Assembly: GCF_020010905.1 (NCBI RefSeq)
Contig: NZ_JAGJBY010000002.1
Coordinates: 2,852,001-2,916,000 of the forward strand
Direction: 5' to 3'
Length of the DNA stretch: 64,000 nucleotides
Source: Streptomyces acidiscabies
Lineage (GTDB): Bacteria > Actinomycetota > Actinomycetes > Streptomycetales > Streptomycetaceae
Shown here: piece by piece, positions 1 to 7,230 of the stretch
Layout of the letters: every line of letters starts with the position of its first letter
How positions within the stretch are numbered: the stretch's first letter is position 1
Program-made: the position numbers and the translations under genes
Notes under the pieces: generated by a model
The model's database searches: none
Told to the model about the DNA's origin: nothing
What the model saw: the letters and a program-made list of their open reading frames with translations, nothing else

Positions 1-14
1 GCGGGCAAGGGGGG

Positions 15-770
15 TCAGCGACCCCAAATGGACGTGCCGCCGTCGACGGTGAGCACCGTGCCGACGGCGAAGCGCGACTCGGAGCTGGCCAGCCAGGCGA
101 TGGCATCGGCGATCTCCTCCGGCTCGGCCATGCGGCCGATCGGCGCGCGCCCGTCGAGTGAGGCTCGCAGCTGCTCCGCGTTGTCGGACTCGGCGAGCAT
201 CCTGGCGAAGTACGGGGAGTTCACGGTCCCCGGTGCGACCGCGTTGACACGGACGCCCTGGCCGATGTGGTCGACGGCCATGGCCCTGGTCAGTGCCGCG
301 ATCGCGCCCTTGGAGGCGACGTAGGCAGCACGGTCGGGGATGCCGACCTGAGCGGTGTAGGAGGTGACGTTCACGATGGCGCCGGATGTCTTGACCAGTT
401 CAGGAAGTGCGAACTTTGAGCAGAGGAAGACGCTCTTGGTATTGACGGCCATCAGTCGATCCCAGTCGGCTTCGGAGATCGTCTCCACCGTGCCGCGGAA
501 GCCGAACCCGGCGTTGTTGACCAGGATGTCGACCCTCCCGAACGCCTCGACCGTCGCGGCGACCATCTTCTGCACGTCAGCGGAACTGCTGACGTCGGTG
601 CAGGTTGCCACTGCCCGCTTTCCGGCCAGGCCCGCTGTTTCCTCGGCTGCCGCCAGGTTCTTGTCCGCAGCGGTCAGCGAGGCGCCGAGTGCGGCCAGCC
701 GCAGTGCTGTGGCCCGGCCGATGCCGCTGCCGGCGCCGGTGACGATCGCGGTCTTGCCGTGGAAATCCAT
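15..770 (-). CDS. SDR family NAD(P)-dependent oxidoreductase
   Basis: A 251-residue classical short-chain dehydrogenase/reductase, the usual length for the family. Visible motifs are the Rossmann TGAGSGIG near residues 11-18, NNAG near 85-88, the catalytic Ser in NVTSY, the YVASK (YxxxK) pair near 150, and a C-terminal VDGG segment. It should oxidise or reduce an alcohol/keto group with NAD(P)H in the cytoplasm; the substrate cannot be read from sequence. The ATG at 770 has a good GAGGAG Shine-Dalgarno (SD) 5 nt upstream. It is the last visible gene of a minus-strand run (lactonase-like hydrolase, SCP2-like protein, alpha/beta hydrolase, SDR), 149 nt after the hydrolase, so it probably acts on the same unknown catabolite. 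Confidence 0.9.
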   Translation of the reverse strand: MDFHGKTAIVTGAGSGIGRATALRLAALGASLTAADKNLAAAEETAGLAGKRAVATCTDVSSSADVQKMVAATVEAFGRVDILVNNAGFGFRGTVETISEADWDRLMAVNTKSVFLCSKFALPELVKTSGAIVNVTSYTAQVGIPDRAAYVASKGAIAALTRAMAVDHIGQGVRVNAVAPGTVNSPYFARMLAESDNAEQLRASLDGRAPIGRMAEPEEIADAIAWLASSESRFAVGTVLTVDGGTSIWGR

Positions 771-919
771 GGATGCTCCTCAGTCAAAGGTGTTGATATG
801 GCCCAGGGCCCCCGCTGCTTGGTGTCGTACCGCCGAATGTCCTCGGCAGGGGAGCCCACGGAGAGCCGATCGCGCATGGGTGACCAAGGCCGGTGGGGCT
901 GCCACACCGCATGTGTTGA

Positions 920-1828
920 TCATGTTCCTGCTGCGGTTGCCGGGTTCTCGTGTGGCGCCGTAGTGGTGTCAACTTCGCTGATCTCGTCGAGGGCCGGCAG
1001 GAGGTATTCGCGAAACAGCGCATAGTTCTCCGCCATCGGGAAATGCCCGATCCCTGCCATCCGCCCGCCACGGGCGCCGCTGATCCTGCTGATGGCTTCT
1101 TCGGTTTCGTCGGCCGTGCAGGCATGGTCGTACTCACCGGTGAACAGATAGACGGGGCACCGCTTCGTGTCGAAATCCCCTGTCTTCTCCGTCAGGTCCA
1201 GGTCCTCGGAGTAGAAGTAGGTGTCGCCCCGGTAGATGCCCGGGCCGCCCTGGCTGTAGATCCACCACACCTCCCGACGCCATTCCTCCGGGCTCGAGGG
1301 GGCCATCAGGCTGTAGGTCCAACTCGGCACGGACTGCTGGGCGTTGATGTCCGGGCGCAGCGACCAGTCCTGGAACCGACCGTGCACCTTGAGCGCACCG
1401 GACAGGCCGATGACGGCGCGCCAGCGATCCGGGGTGCGCCGGGCGAGTTCCAGCACGATCGAACCGGCCATCGAGCACCCAAGGACGATTGGGGAGCGCA
1501 GTTCGAGCGCGTTGGCGAAAGCATGGATGATCTGGAGGTAGGAGTCCGTCGTCAGCAGGTACTCCTCGCGCCACCAGCCGTCGGGAGGCAGGGAGCGGCC
1601 GTGCCACGGAAGGTCGAAGGCGATCACGCGATACCGTGAGGTCAGCTCTCGGTCATTGATCATCTGCCGGAACTGCCGCGAGTCGGCGCCGGCCGTGTGC
1701 AGGCACAGCAGCACCGGGCCTGAGCCCGCTTCTTCGAAATAGATGCGGTAGCGCACACCGCCTGCAGTGAGATGGACGTAACGTCCGACCGTCTCTTCCA
1801 GGACGACCGATTCAGTGGATTTCGACAT
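920..1828 (-). CDS. alpha/beta hydrolase, paralogue of the gene at 15.3 kb
   Basis: An alpha/beta hydrolase of 302 residues counted from the ATG at 1828. The open frame extends upstream to 1939, but that part overlaps the preceding gene, and GGGGAAGA sits directly before the ATG. Family features are the oxyanion-side HTAG segment, a nucleophile elbow GCSMAG, the acid in FTGEYD and the His in GIGHFP. The elbow is GxSxA rather than GxSxG. The protein aligns over nearly its whole length with the hydrolase at 15310-16224 (shared GRYVHLT, RYRVIAFDLP, TGEYD, FREYLLP-like blocks), so the two are paralogues. It starts 17 nt inside the SCP2-like gene, suggesting translational coupling. Probable role: cleavage of an ester or C-C bond in a catabolic pathway; substrate unknown. 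Confidence 0.88.
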   Translation of the reverse strand: MSKSTESVVLEETVGRYVHLTAGGVRYRIYFEEAGSGPVLLCLHTAGADSRQFRQMINDRELTSRYRVIAFDLPWHGRSLPPDGWWREEYLLTTDSYLQIIHAFANALELRSPIVLGCSMAGSIVLELARRTPDRWRAVIGLSGALKVHGRFQDWSLRPDINAQQSVPSWTYSLMAPSSPEEWRREVWWIYSQGGPGIYRGDTYFYSEDLDLTEKTGDFDTKRCPVYLFTGEYDHACTADETEEAISRISGARGGRMAGIGHFPMAENYALFREYLLPALDEISEVDTTTAPHENPATAAGT

Positions 1829-2219
1829 TCTTCCCCAATTCCACCAGGCGCGTAATGACCCGCAAATTACGAATGAGTGTGAGCCGGCCTTTGCGTAGTT
1901 CGATTCCCTGAGAATGCTTGAGCAGAGCCAGGAGATCATGCCGGAGCGGCTGGGGTGGGCCGTGGAACAGCTCGGTCCATGTGTGGAGATCCGCGCACAG
2001 GGTTAGGGTTTCTCCGTCAGATTCTTCGCTGTCGCCGAGAGCCAGTGTTCCCGCTCGGTAGGTCAGCTTGATTTCTCGACCGTCACTCACGACAAGCTCG
2101 ATCAGGAAATTGCTGAACCTGCCCGTGTGGCACAACTCGGGGTCTTTCCAAACGTGTTCGATCCATCGCCCGATCCATGATTCATCGGGAAAACTCGCGG
2201 TGCCCGATGTGGTCACCAT
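1812..2219 (-). CDS. small SCP2-like (sterol-carrier-type) protein
   Basis: A 135-residue protein without a confidently recognised family. The order of elements (amphipathic first helix, FSNFLIELVVSDG strand region, a repeated strand pattern with an acidic loop, LHTWTELF, then a C-terminal helix) resembles the SCP2 hydrophobic-ligand fold. It occupies the same position before an alpha/beta hydrolase as the protein at 14926-15306, which supports a shared role such as ligand presentation or hydrolase partner; this is inference. It overlaps the upstream lactonase-like gene by 7 nt (ATGGTGA arrangement) and the downstream hydrolase by 17 nt, so the three are almost certainly co-translated. Confidence 0.75.
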   Translation of the reverse strand: MVTTSGTASFPDESWIGRWIEHVWKDPELCHTGRFSNFLIELVVSDGREIKLTYRAGTLALGDSEESDGETLTLCADLHTWTELFHGPPQPLRHDLLALLKHSQGIELRKGRLTLIRNLRVITRLVELGKNVEIH

Positions 2220-3040
2220 TCCTCCTTGGATCCGATAACGGCGGCGTGTTCCCCCAGATCGCCCCGTTGAGGGCGGAATCGCTGGAGTGTCGAGGCGTCG
2301 TGGCCCGTCACCAGGTGGCGCACTCCAGACGCCTGCAGGTCACGGACGGTCTGGAGTCCGCTGTACGTGTCGAGAAGGCTGGTCAGCGAGACGAAGGGCA
2401 TGTCCCGCTCCACCTCCTCGTAGAAGTGCACCGCGTCGGACGCGAGCAGCGTCGGTCCCTCCGAGGTCTCCACCAGTACAGCCAGCTGTCCTGGGGTGTG
2501 CCCGCTGATTTCCAAGAGGGTGATCCCGGGCGCGGGCGAGTATCCGTTCTCCACGAAGATCATGCGGCCCGCTTTCTCGGCAGCAACGAGTTGATCGATC
2601 TCCGCGGCTTCGGTGAATTGCCGGAGAAGGGTCTTGTCGGAGATCTCGGAGGTCCAGAAGTCGTATTCGCGCCGGGACATGAAGACGGTACTGTTCGGCA
2701 GGGAGCCGAGATTGCCGATGTGATCGTAGTGTGCGTGGGTGACGATGACGTCGTTCTGGGCCTCCGGGTCAATACCCAGGGACCGCATCGCTGTCACGGG
2801 GTCCACACACGTCGTGCGTTGCCTCTTTCGGCCCGCCTCGTTGTTGAAGCCGGTGTCCACGATGAATGTCCGGTTGGGGCCGCGGACCACCCAGAAGAAG
2901 TAGTCGACAGTCATAGGTCCGTCGGAGAGGCCGTAGAACGGGTAATTGAGGAAGACGTCGCTGCGCAGGGTTTCTCTGGTGCCATAGCGAACGATGGTCA
3001 CCTCGTAGAGGTCTTCAGGAACAGCCTGTTTGTTGCTCAT
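2213..3040 (-). CDS. MBL-fold hydrolase, N-acyl-homoserine-lactonase-like
   Basis: A 275-residue metallo-beta-lactamase-fold protein. The metal-binding HAHYDH motif lies near residues 102-107, followed by SGHTPGQ (His ligand), ASDAVHF (bridging Asp) and TGHD (last His). Length and motif spacing fit the AiiA/AttM-type lactonase branch, so a lactone ring is a reasonable substrate, but thiolester or other ester hydrolysis is possible. The ATG at 3040 has GGAG 6-9 nt upstream. It is the first gene of the minus-strand operon. A GntR-type operator and a matching TTGCCC promoter element lie about 380 nt upstream. Confidence 0.88.
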   Translation of the reverse strand: MSNKQAVPEDLYEVTIVRYGTRETLRSDVFLNYPFYGLSDGPMTVDYFFWVVRGPNRTFIVDTGFNNEAGRKRQRTTCVDPVTAMRSLGIDPEAQNDVIVTHAHYDHIGNLGSLPNSTVFMSRREYDFWTSEISDKTLLRQFTEAAEIDQLVAAEKAGRMIFVENGYSPAPGITLLEISGHTPGQLAVLVETSEGPTLLASDAVHFYEEVERDMPFVSLTSLLDTYSGLQTVRDLQASGVRHLVTGHDASTLQRFRPQRGDLGEHAAVIGSKEEW

Positions 3041-3619
3041 CTTTTCTCCGTGAGGTCGCGTCAGGGCGGCGAAGGGACCGAGCCCGGCAACGATCGCGAG
3101 CGCAAGGTGGTCCCAGAGTGCTGGGCCGCCTCAGCGGCCGACTGCCGGGGATGCCTCGAGCGGGGGAGAACAGCCGGCCCGCGGTCGTCGCGAAGAACGT
3201 GACGACCGAAGTCGGGCCGCCCCGTCAAACTGCCGACACCGACCGCGACGGTGGTCCTGGCCCCATGTCCGGCAAGCGGTGGGCGAGGACCTGTCGGCGC
3301 TGTTGTGTCCGCTCTGGCCACGGGAACGATGCCTTTCGGATGGAGCCAGCCAGCTATGGACGGCCTCATCGGGGCGGGGTGACTGCGTCCTTCTGTTCAC
3401 CAGCCTTGGATGAGATGACGATATTACGGTATTACACTATGGGCAAGGCCTACTTCTGCCTGCTCTGGGAGGTGTACATCCCGGCGGTGGTCTCAAGAAG
3501 GCGGCGCGCGCAGGGCACCCGGCTGTTGTCCGTCCGGCGTTGATGATGGGCCGACGAGACGTGTGATGCGCAGAATGCGCGATAGATGGTCAGGGGCGTA
3601 GTGAGGCCGGCCGTTGCGA
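3041..3619. other. 579-bp gene-free stretch with one GntR-type site
   Basis: No convincing coding frame was found. The open frames here are Arg/Pro/Ser-rich, lack homology-like patterns and have no SD. The stretch separates the 3' end of the GntR gene from the lactonase-like operon and carries the candidate operator at 3421-3435, implying an untranslated leader of roughly 380 nt for the operon, or a missed small gene. Confidence 0.55.
3421..3435. promoter_or_regulatory. candidate GntR/FCD operator, lactonase operon
   Basis: ATATTACGGTATTAC, an imperfect 7-1-7 inverted repeat closely matching the perfect copy at 5311-5325. Read on the minus strand, TTGCCC is followed after 17 nt by TATCGT. 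The operator would thus sit over the spacer and -10 of a promoter directed at the lactonase operon. Confidence 0.6.
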
Positions 3620-4324
3620 TCAGGCCTCGACGGCCCGCCTGGCTTCGCGTGCAGAGCGCATGGCGGCGGCGGCTGCTGCCACGTGCTCCAGGCAGCGGAT
3701 CCGGGCCAGTTCCGGGTCTCGGCGCACGACGGTGGCTTCTACGATGCCCTCCAGTTCCCGCAGTGTGTGGGGGAGGCGGCCCTCGGCCTGCAGCGACAGC
3801 GAGCGCAGCATGCGGATCTGGGTGTGGATGTTGCGCAGGGCCGTACCGATGACACCGTTGCCCGACCCTTCGATCAAGGCGTCGTAGAAGCTGTCCTTCA
3901 CCTCCAGCAACCTGACAAGCGAGCCGTCGGCGAGCGCCGTACGCACCTGATCCAAAGCACGTAGGAGCTGCTCCCGCTGGGCGGGCGTGGCTCGCTCGGC
4001 GAACAGCTGGCCGGCCAGGCCCTCAAGGGCCCCGCGCACCTCGTACAGCGAGTCTGCCTCCTGGTCGGAGAGCACCCGCACTACAGGACCCCGGTTCGCC
4101 ACGATGTCGACCAAACCCTCGGCCTCGAGATGCCGAAGGGCCTCACGGATCACCGTCCGGCTCACGCCGTAGCGCGCGCACAGGACTTTCTCCACCAGCC
4201 GCTCACCTGGTTGGAACTGCTCCCCAGAGATCGCGTCGCGAAGCCGTTCGATCACCTGCTGACGCAAAGGGGCAGCCATCCTCGGAACGGCATCGACGGT
4301 CGAATCTGCAGCCTCAGTCGTCAT
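3620..4324 (-). CDS. GntR family regulator, FadR/FCD subfamily
   Basis: A 234-residue regulator. The N-terminal winged helix-turn-helix covers about residues 22-85 (RLRDAISGEQFQPGERL, YGVSRTVIREALRHLEAEGL). The all-helical FCD ligand-binding domain follows at about 95-225. In FCD proteins a metal site usually includes His in the DxxxH-type helix; here that segment reads DSFYDAL, so one ligand is Tyr, while the later His in CLEHV is kept. Ligands are normally small carboxylic acids. It lies between two catabolic gene groups. A 15-bp operator-like site begins 8 nt upstream of the start codon, strongly suggesting autoregulation, and related sites occur at three other points in 3.4-5.7 kb. Confidence 0.92.
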   Translation of the reverse strand: MTTEAADSTVDAVPRMAAPLRQQVIERLRDAISGEQFQPGERLVEKVLCARYGVSRTVIREALRHLEAEGLVDIVANRGPVVRVLSDQEADSLYEVRGALEGLAGQLFAERATPAQREQLLRALDQVRTALADGSLVRLLEVKDSFYDALIEGSGNGVIGTALRNIHTQIRMLRSLSLQAEGRLPHTLRELEGIVEATVVRRDPELARIRCLEHVAAAAAAMRSAREARRAVEA

Positions 4325-4331
4325 GTTCCTG

Positions 4332-4346
4332 ATAATACGGTAAGAC
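4332..4346. promoter_or_regulatory. candidate autoregulatory GntR operator
   Basis: ATAATACGGTAAGAC, a degenerate copy of the 15-bp palindrome at 5311-5325, lying between the AGGAA ribosome site and the promoter region of the GntR gene. Its position suggests self-repression. Confidence 0.55.
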
Positions 4347-4471
4347 CCGACGTACTCGTCGAGGAGGGCGAGGGCATGGCGGCATTCCGGGTGGTCGCGG
4401 GGTCCCAGTTGTTGACGGGGCCGCGCCTTGGTCCCGGAGCGATGAGGGGGACCAAGACACGGAGGACGAGG

Positions 4472-4891
4472 TCAGTTGGAGCCGGAACCGCCCTCATGCA
4501 CCTTGACGGTGGGCTCGAGACCATCGGCCCCCACCACCTCGCGCCATGCGTCGAAGCCTGCCTGGAAGGCGACGATGCCGGCCTCCGGCAGGGCGATCTC
4601 GATGGCTTCGAGGATCTCTCCCGGACTCAGCCCGAGGTCCAGGGCGACGCGGATGTGGGTCTGGATGTGACCCTTTGAGGCCCGCATCACGGTGAGGCTG
4701 ACGATGAAGATGAGTTCCTTGGTCGCGCGGTCCAGCTTCCGCTGCTTGAGATAGGCGCTGGACACCAGGTTGTTGGTCGCTGTCAGGACGTCGAAGTCCT
4801 GCTTGGCCATCACCTTGTGGTAGTCCAGCACGTAACCGCGCGCGCGAGCCATGTCGTCGATGTATGCCTGAGCCTCGGCCTCGGTGGCCAT
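4472..4891 (-). CDS. carboxymuconolactone decarboxylase (AhpD-like) family protein
   Basis: A 139-residue all-helical protein of the CMD/AhpD-like fold. The diagnostic region is LDRATKELIFIVSLTVMRASKGHIQTHIRVALDLGLSPGEI (here broken for reading as LDRATKELIFIVSL, then SKGHIQTHI, then GLSPGEILEAIEIALP). The AhpD CxxC pair is absent, so peroxidase chemistry is unlikely. A decarboxylase or lactone-processing role as in gamma-carboxymuconolactone decarboxylase is possible. The ATG at 4891 has GGGAGAG 4 nt upstream. It is transcribed towards the GntR gene, 147 nt away, and has a perfect GntR-type palindrome about 420 nt upstream. Confidence 0.85.
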   Translation of the reverse strand: MATEAEAQAYIDDMARARGYVLDYHKVMAKQDFDVLTATNNLVSSAYLKQRKLDRATKELIFIVSLTVMRASKGHIQTHIRVALDLGLSPGEILEAIEIALPEAGIVAFQAGFDAWREVVGADGLEPTVKVHEGGSGSN

Positions 4892-5310
4892 GCGGCTCTC
4901 CCTTCGTCGTACGGATGGATGTTGCCGATGTGGTGCGGGCGGCGCCTACGCCCAGCGCAGCTTGGCGCCGACCATGCGTTCAACGCACGGGTAGGTGGGC
5001 GACGCGACGCAGGGGCGCAGCCCTGGCCGCTTCGCCCGTGCCCGCAGGTTTGGGCGCTCATACGGATTCCGGCACGGAATGGTCCGCGCGTGCGATGTTG
5101 CCCGCCGTGAGCACGGGGTATTGATGCTCGCTCCGAGACGGGAACCGGCCCGCAACGCGCGTCTGCCCATCCGTCATGGCTGGGTCTCCTCGCGAAGCGG
5201 GCGGCAGGCTGGCGGGCGACCCTTTGAGCGCCTGAGTTCGTGGGCCTTCGCTGTGTCCGTGGGGCGGCGACCCGTCATCCGGAGGGATGGGCCCGCCCTC
5301 CACCGGAACA

Positions 5311-5325
5311 GTATTACGGTAATAC
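5311..5325. promoter_or_regulatory. perfect GntR-type palindromic operator
   Basis: GTATTACGGTAATAC is a perfect 7-1-7 inverted repeat. On the minus strand TTGCCC, 17 nt, then TACTGT gives a promoter with the operator across spacer and -10. This is the same architecture as at 3421-3435, and it points towards the CMD-like gene. Confidence 0.7.
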
Positions 5326-5668
5326 GAGTCGGGCAAGGGTGTGACTCACCGTTTGCGAGCGGCAGAGGCCGGGTGCCGGCTTGGTAGAGCCGGGTGGGGG
5401 CCGATCTGCCGGGCTTGGGACCAGCTCTCCCCCACGAAGCCGCGACGTGCGCTCAAGTGCAGACCTCGCGAAGCGCCGCCGGCCGGTGTCGGCCCGATGG
5501 GTGCTGGAGGTGCCGGTTGTTTGCGTGCGCCCTTGCAGGAGAGGAGCCCCGGCCGAAGACGAGCGAGGGCCAGGTCATGGTGGATGTTCTCCCCGGTAGG
5601 ACCGAAGTCGATCAGAGATGCCGGGGTGAGGAGTGTCGAGGATCTTTGCCCACCCCCTTGTCTGCGCA

Positions 5669-5683
5669 TGTCGACGGTATTAC
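5669..5683. promoter_or_regulatory. degenerate GntR-type half-site upstream of the ABC importer
   Basis: TGTCGACGGTATTAC shares the ten bases ACGGTATTAC with the site at 3421-3435, but its other half is degenerate. It lies about 330 nt before the binding-protein gene and could place the importer in the same regulon. Confidence 0.35.
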
Positions 5684-6012
5684 TGTCTGCTCGCCACAGT
5701 GCATCGGGCGGTGCGACGATCAGTCGCGGCAGATCGGCCGCGAAGGACATCGGCGTCGAGCTTCCGGCGAACCGCCGGTATGCCGACCCCGGCGGGCCCA
5801 TCCGACCTAGCCGCATTTCCCTCTATCTCCTTCCGGGACAACCAGATCGAACCGGATGAAAAATGTCTCACTATCACTGAGGGAACGGGCGCTCAGCGAC
5901 AGCCGAATGGATCCGACGGCGAGGGTCACGGTTATTTTCGCCAGGCCTAAGACGGATGCAGCGCGGGTTACGCATGCGGCAGATGCAAGCCCCTCCGATG
6001 AAGGAACTCACC

Positions 6013-7230
6013 TTGTTGAAACGAACCCAACTTGCCCTGCTTGCGGTCCTCGCCGCACTGGTCCTGGCAGTCGCCGGATGTGCCGGATCGAACGGAGCAG
6101 AATCCGGCACACAGAAGTCATCACAGCAGGGGCTGAAATCGCTGCCGAGCGACATAAGAGCGGCTTACACGGACTTTGACGGGCCGACCGGCTCATCGCC
6201 CTTCGTGAACTTCAAGCCGAAACAGAGCCCACCGTGGACCATCGGATACGCCAGCTCGTACGCCGGCAACACCTGGCGATCCGGGTCGCTCAACCAGCTG
6301 CAGAAGGTCCTCGTCCCCGCCTACAAGAAGGCCGGGCTGGTGGACAAGATGATCGTGACCCAGTCCAACCTGAATGACTCGACGCAAATCCAGCAGATAC
6401 ATCAGCTGGTCAACCAGGGCGCCGACATCATTCTGCTGTGCTGCTCGTCCACCGCCATCAACCCTGCCGTCAACTACGCCCAGGCGCGCGGCGTTCCTGT
6501 CGTGACGTTCTCGGGATTCACGTCGGCCGAGGGATCGGTGAACGTGTACGGCAACTACGTCCAGGGCGGTGCCGCCATGGCCGACTTCGTGGCCAAGCAG
6601 ATGGGTGGCAAGGGCAACATGCTCTATGTCAACGGCATTCCCGGAGCCGCATCCAGTGACAGCGTCGACAGGGGCGTCAAGGCTGCCCTGAAAAAGTATC
6701 CGAACATCAAGCTGGTCGGAACCGTGGCCGGACAGTGGACCGATCAGATCGCGAAGACCGAGGTCCTGAAGTTCCTCTCCACCCACCCGGAGCACATCGA
6801 CGGCATCGTCACCCAGTCCGCGCAGGAGATCGGCGTGATGCAGGCCGTGCTCGAATCAGGGCGCAAGCTGCCGCCGATGACCATCGGCGGTGAGAAGGGC
6901 GCCGCCTGCTACTGGACGAAGCACCCGGAGTGGAAGACCCGGCTGTTCAACGTGTGGCCGCCCGGAAGCGAGGCGACCGGTGCCATGAGCATCATGGTCC
7001 GCATCCTCCAGGGACAGGGTCCCAAGATCCAGTCGATCACCCGGAAGCTCACCGAGTACGGCATCGACGACATCCGCAAGATCGTGCCGAGTGGCTGTGA
7101 CGTCAACGACGCGACCTGGATCGAGCCCAAGGAATGGTTCTCGGAGAAGTATCTCGACAATTTCTTCCTGCGGCCCAAGGCGCCGCTCGGCAAGGACGTG
7201 GCAGTCCCGGACAGCGGGAGCACGGGATGA
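6013..7230 (+). CDS. sugar-type ABC transporter substrate-binding lipoprotein
   Basis: A periplasmic-binding-protein type 1 lipoprotein of the ribose/galactose class. The signal peptide is positively charged then hydrophobic and ends in a lipobox AVAGC, so the mature protein is lipid-anchored outside the membrane. Domain signs are TIGYASSYAGNTW, QLVNQGADIILL, GVPVVTFSG and DGIVTQSAQEIGVMQAVLESG. The start is chosen as TTG 6013 because AAGGA at 6001-6005 is 7 nt upstream; TTG 6016 and ATG 5998 are in-frame alternatives, and ATG 5998 lacks an SD. It heads an RbsBAC-like operon. Despite the sugar-type fold the ligand may be a catabolite of the neighbouring enzymes rather than a sugar. Confidence 0.9.
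   Translation: MLKRTQLALLAVLAALVLAVAGCAGSNGAESGTQKSSQQGLKSLPSDIRAAYTDFDGPTGSSPFVNFKPKQSPPWTIGYASSYAGNTWRSGSLNQLQKVLVPAYKKAGLVDKMIVTQSNLNDSTQIQQIHQLVNQGADIILLCCSSTAINPAVNYAQARGVPVVTFSGFTSAEGSVNVYGNYVQGGAAMADFVAKQMGGKGNMLYVNGIPGAASSDSVDRGVKAALKKYPNIKLVGTVAGQWTDQIAKTEVLKFLSTHPEHIDGIVTQSAQEIGVMQAVLESGRKLPPMTIGGEKGAACYWTKHPEWKTRLFNVWPPGSEATGAMSIMVRILQGQGPKIQSITRKLTEYGIDDIRKIVPSGCDVNDATWIEPKEWFSEKYLDNFFLRPKAPLGKDVAVPDSGSTG

Larger units (their letters stand above)
4892..6012. other. about 1.1-kb gene-free divergent control region
   Basis: The stretch lies between the minus-strand CMD-like gene and the plus-strand binding-protein gene. All open frames are short, Arg/Pro-rich and mutually overlapping, with no family pattern or SD. 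It contains two GntR-type sites (5311-5325 and 5669-5683), one nearer each divergent gene. A decayed gene cannot be excluded. Confidence 0.5.

Noticed and set aside
3118..3543. 141-codon plus-strand open frame
   Set aside because: It is Arg/Pro-rich with no SD, its frame crosses the operator-like site, and no family pattern is seen.
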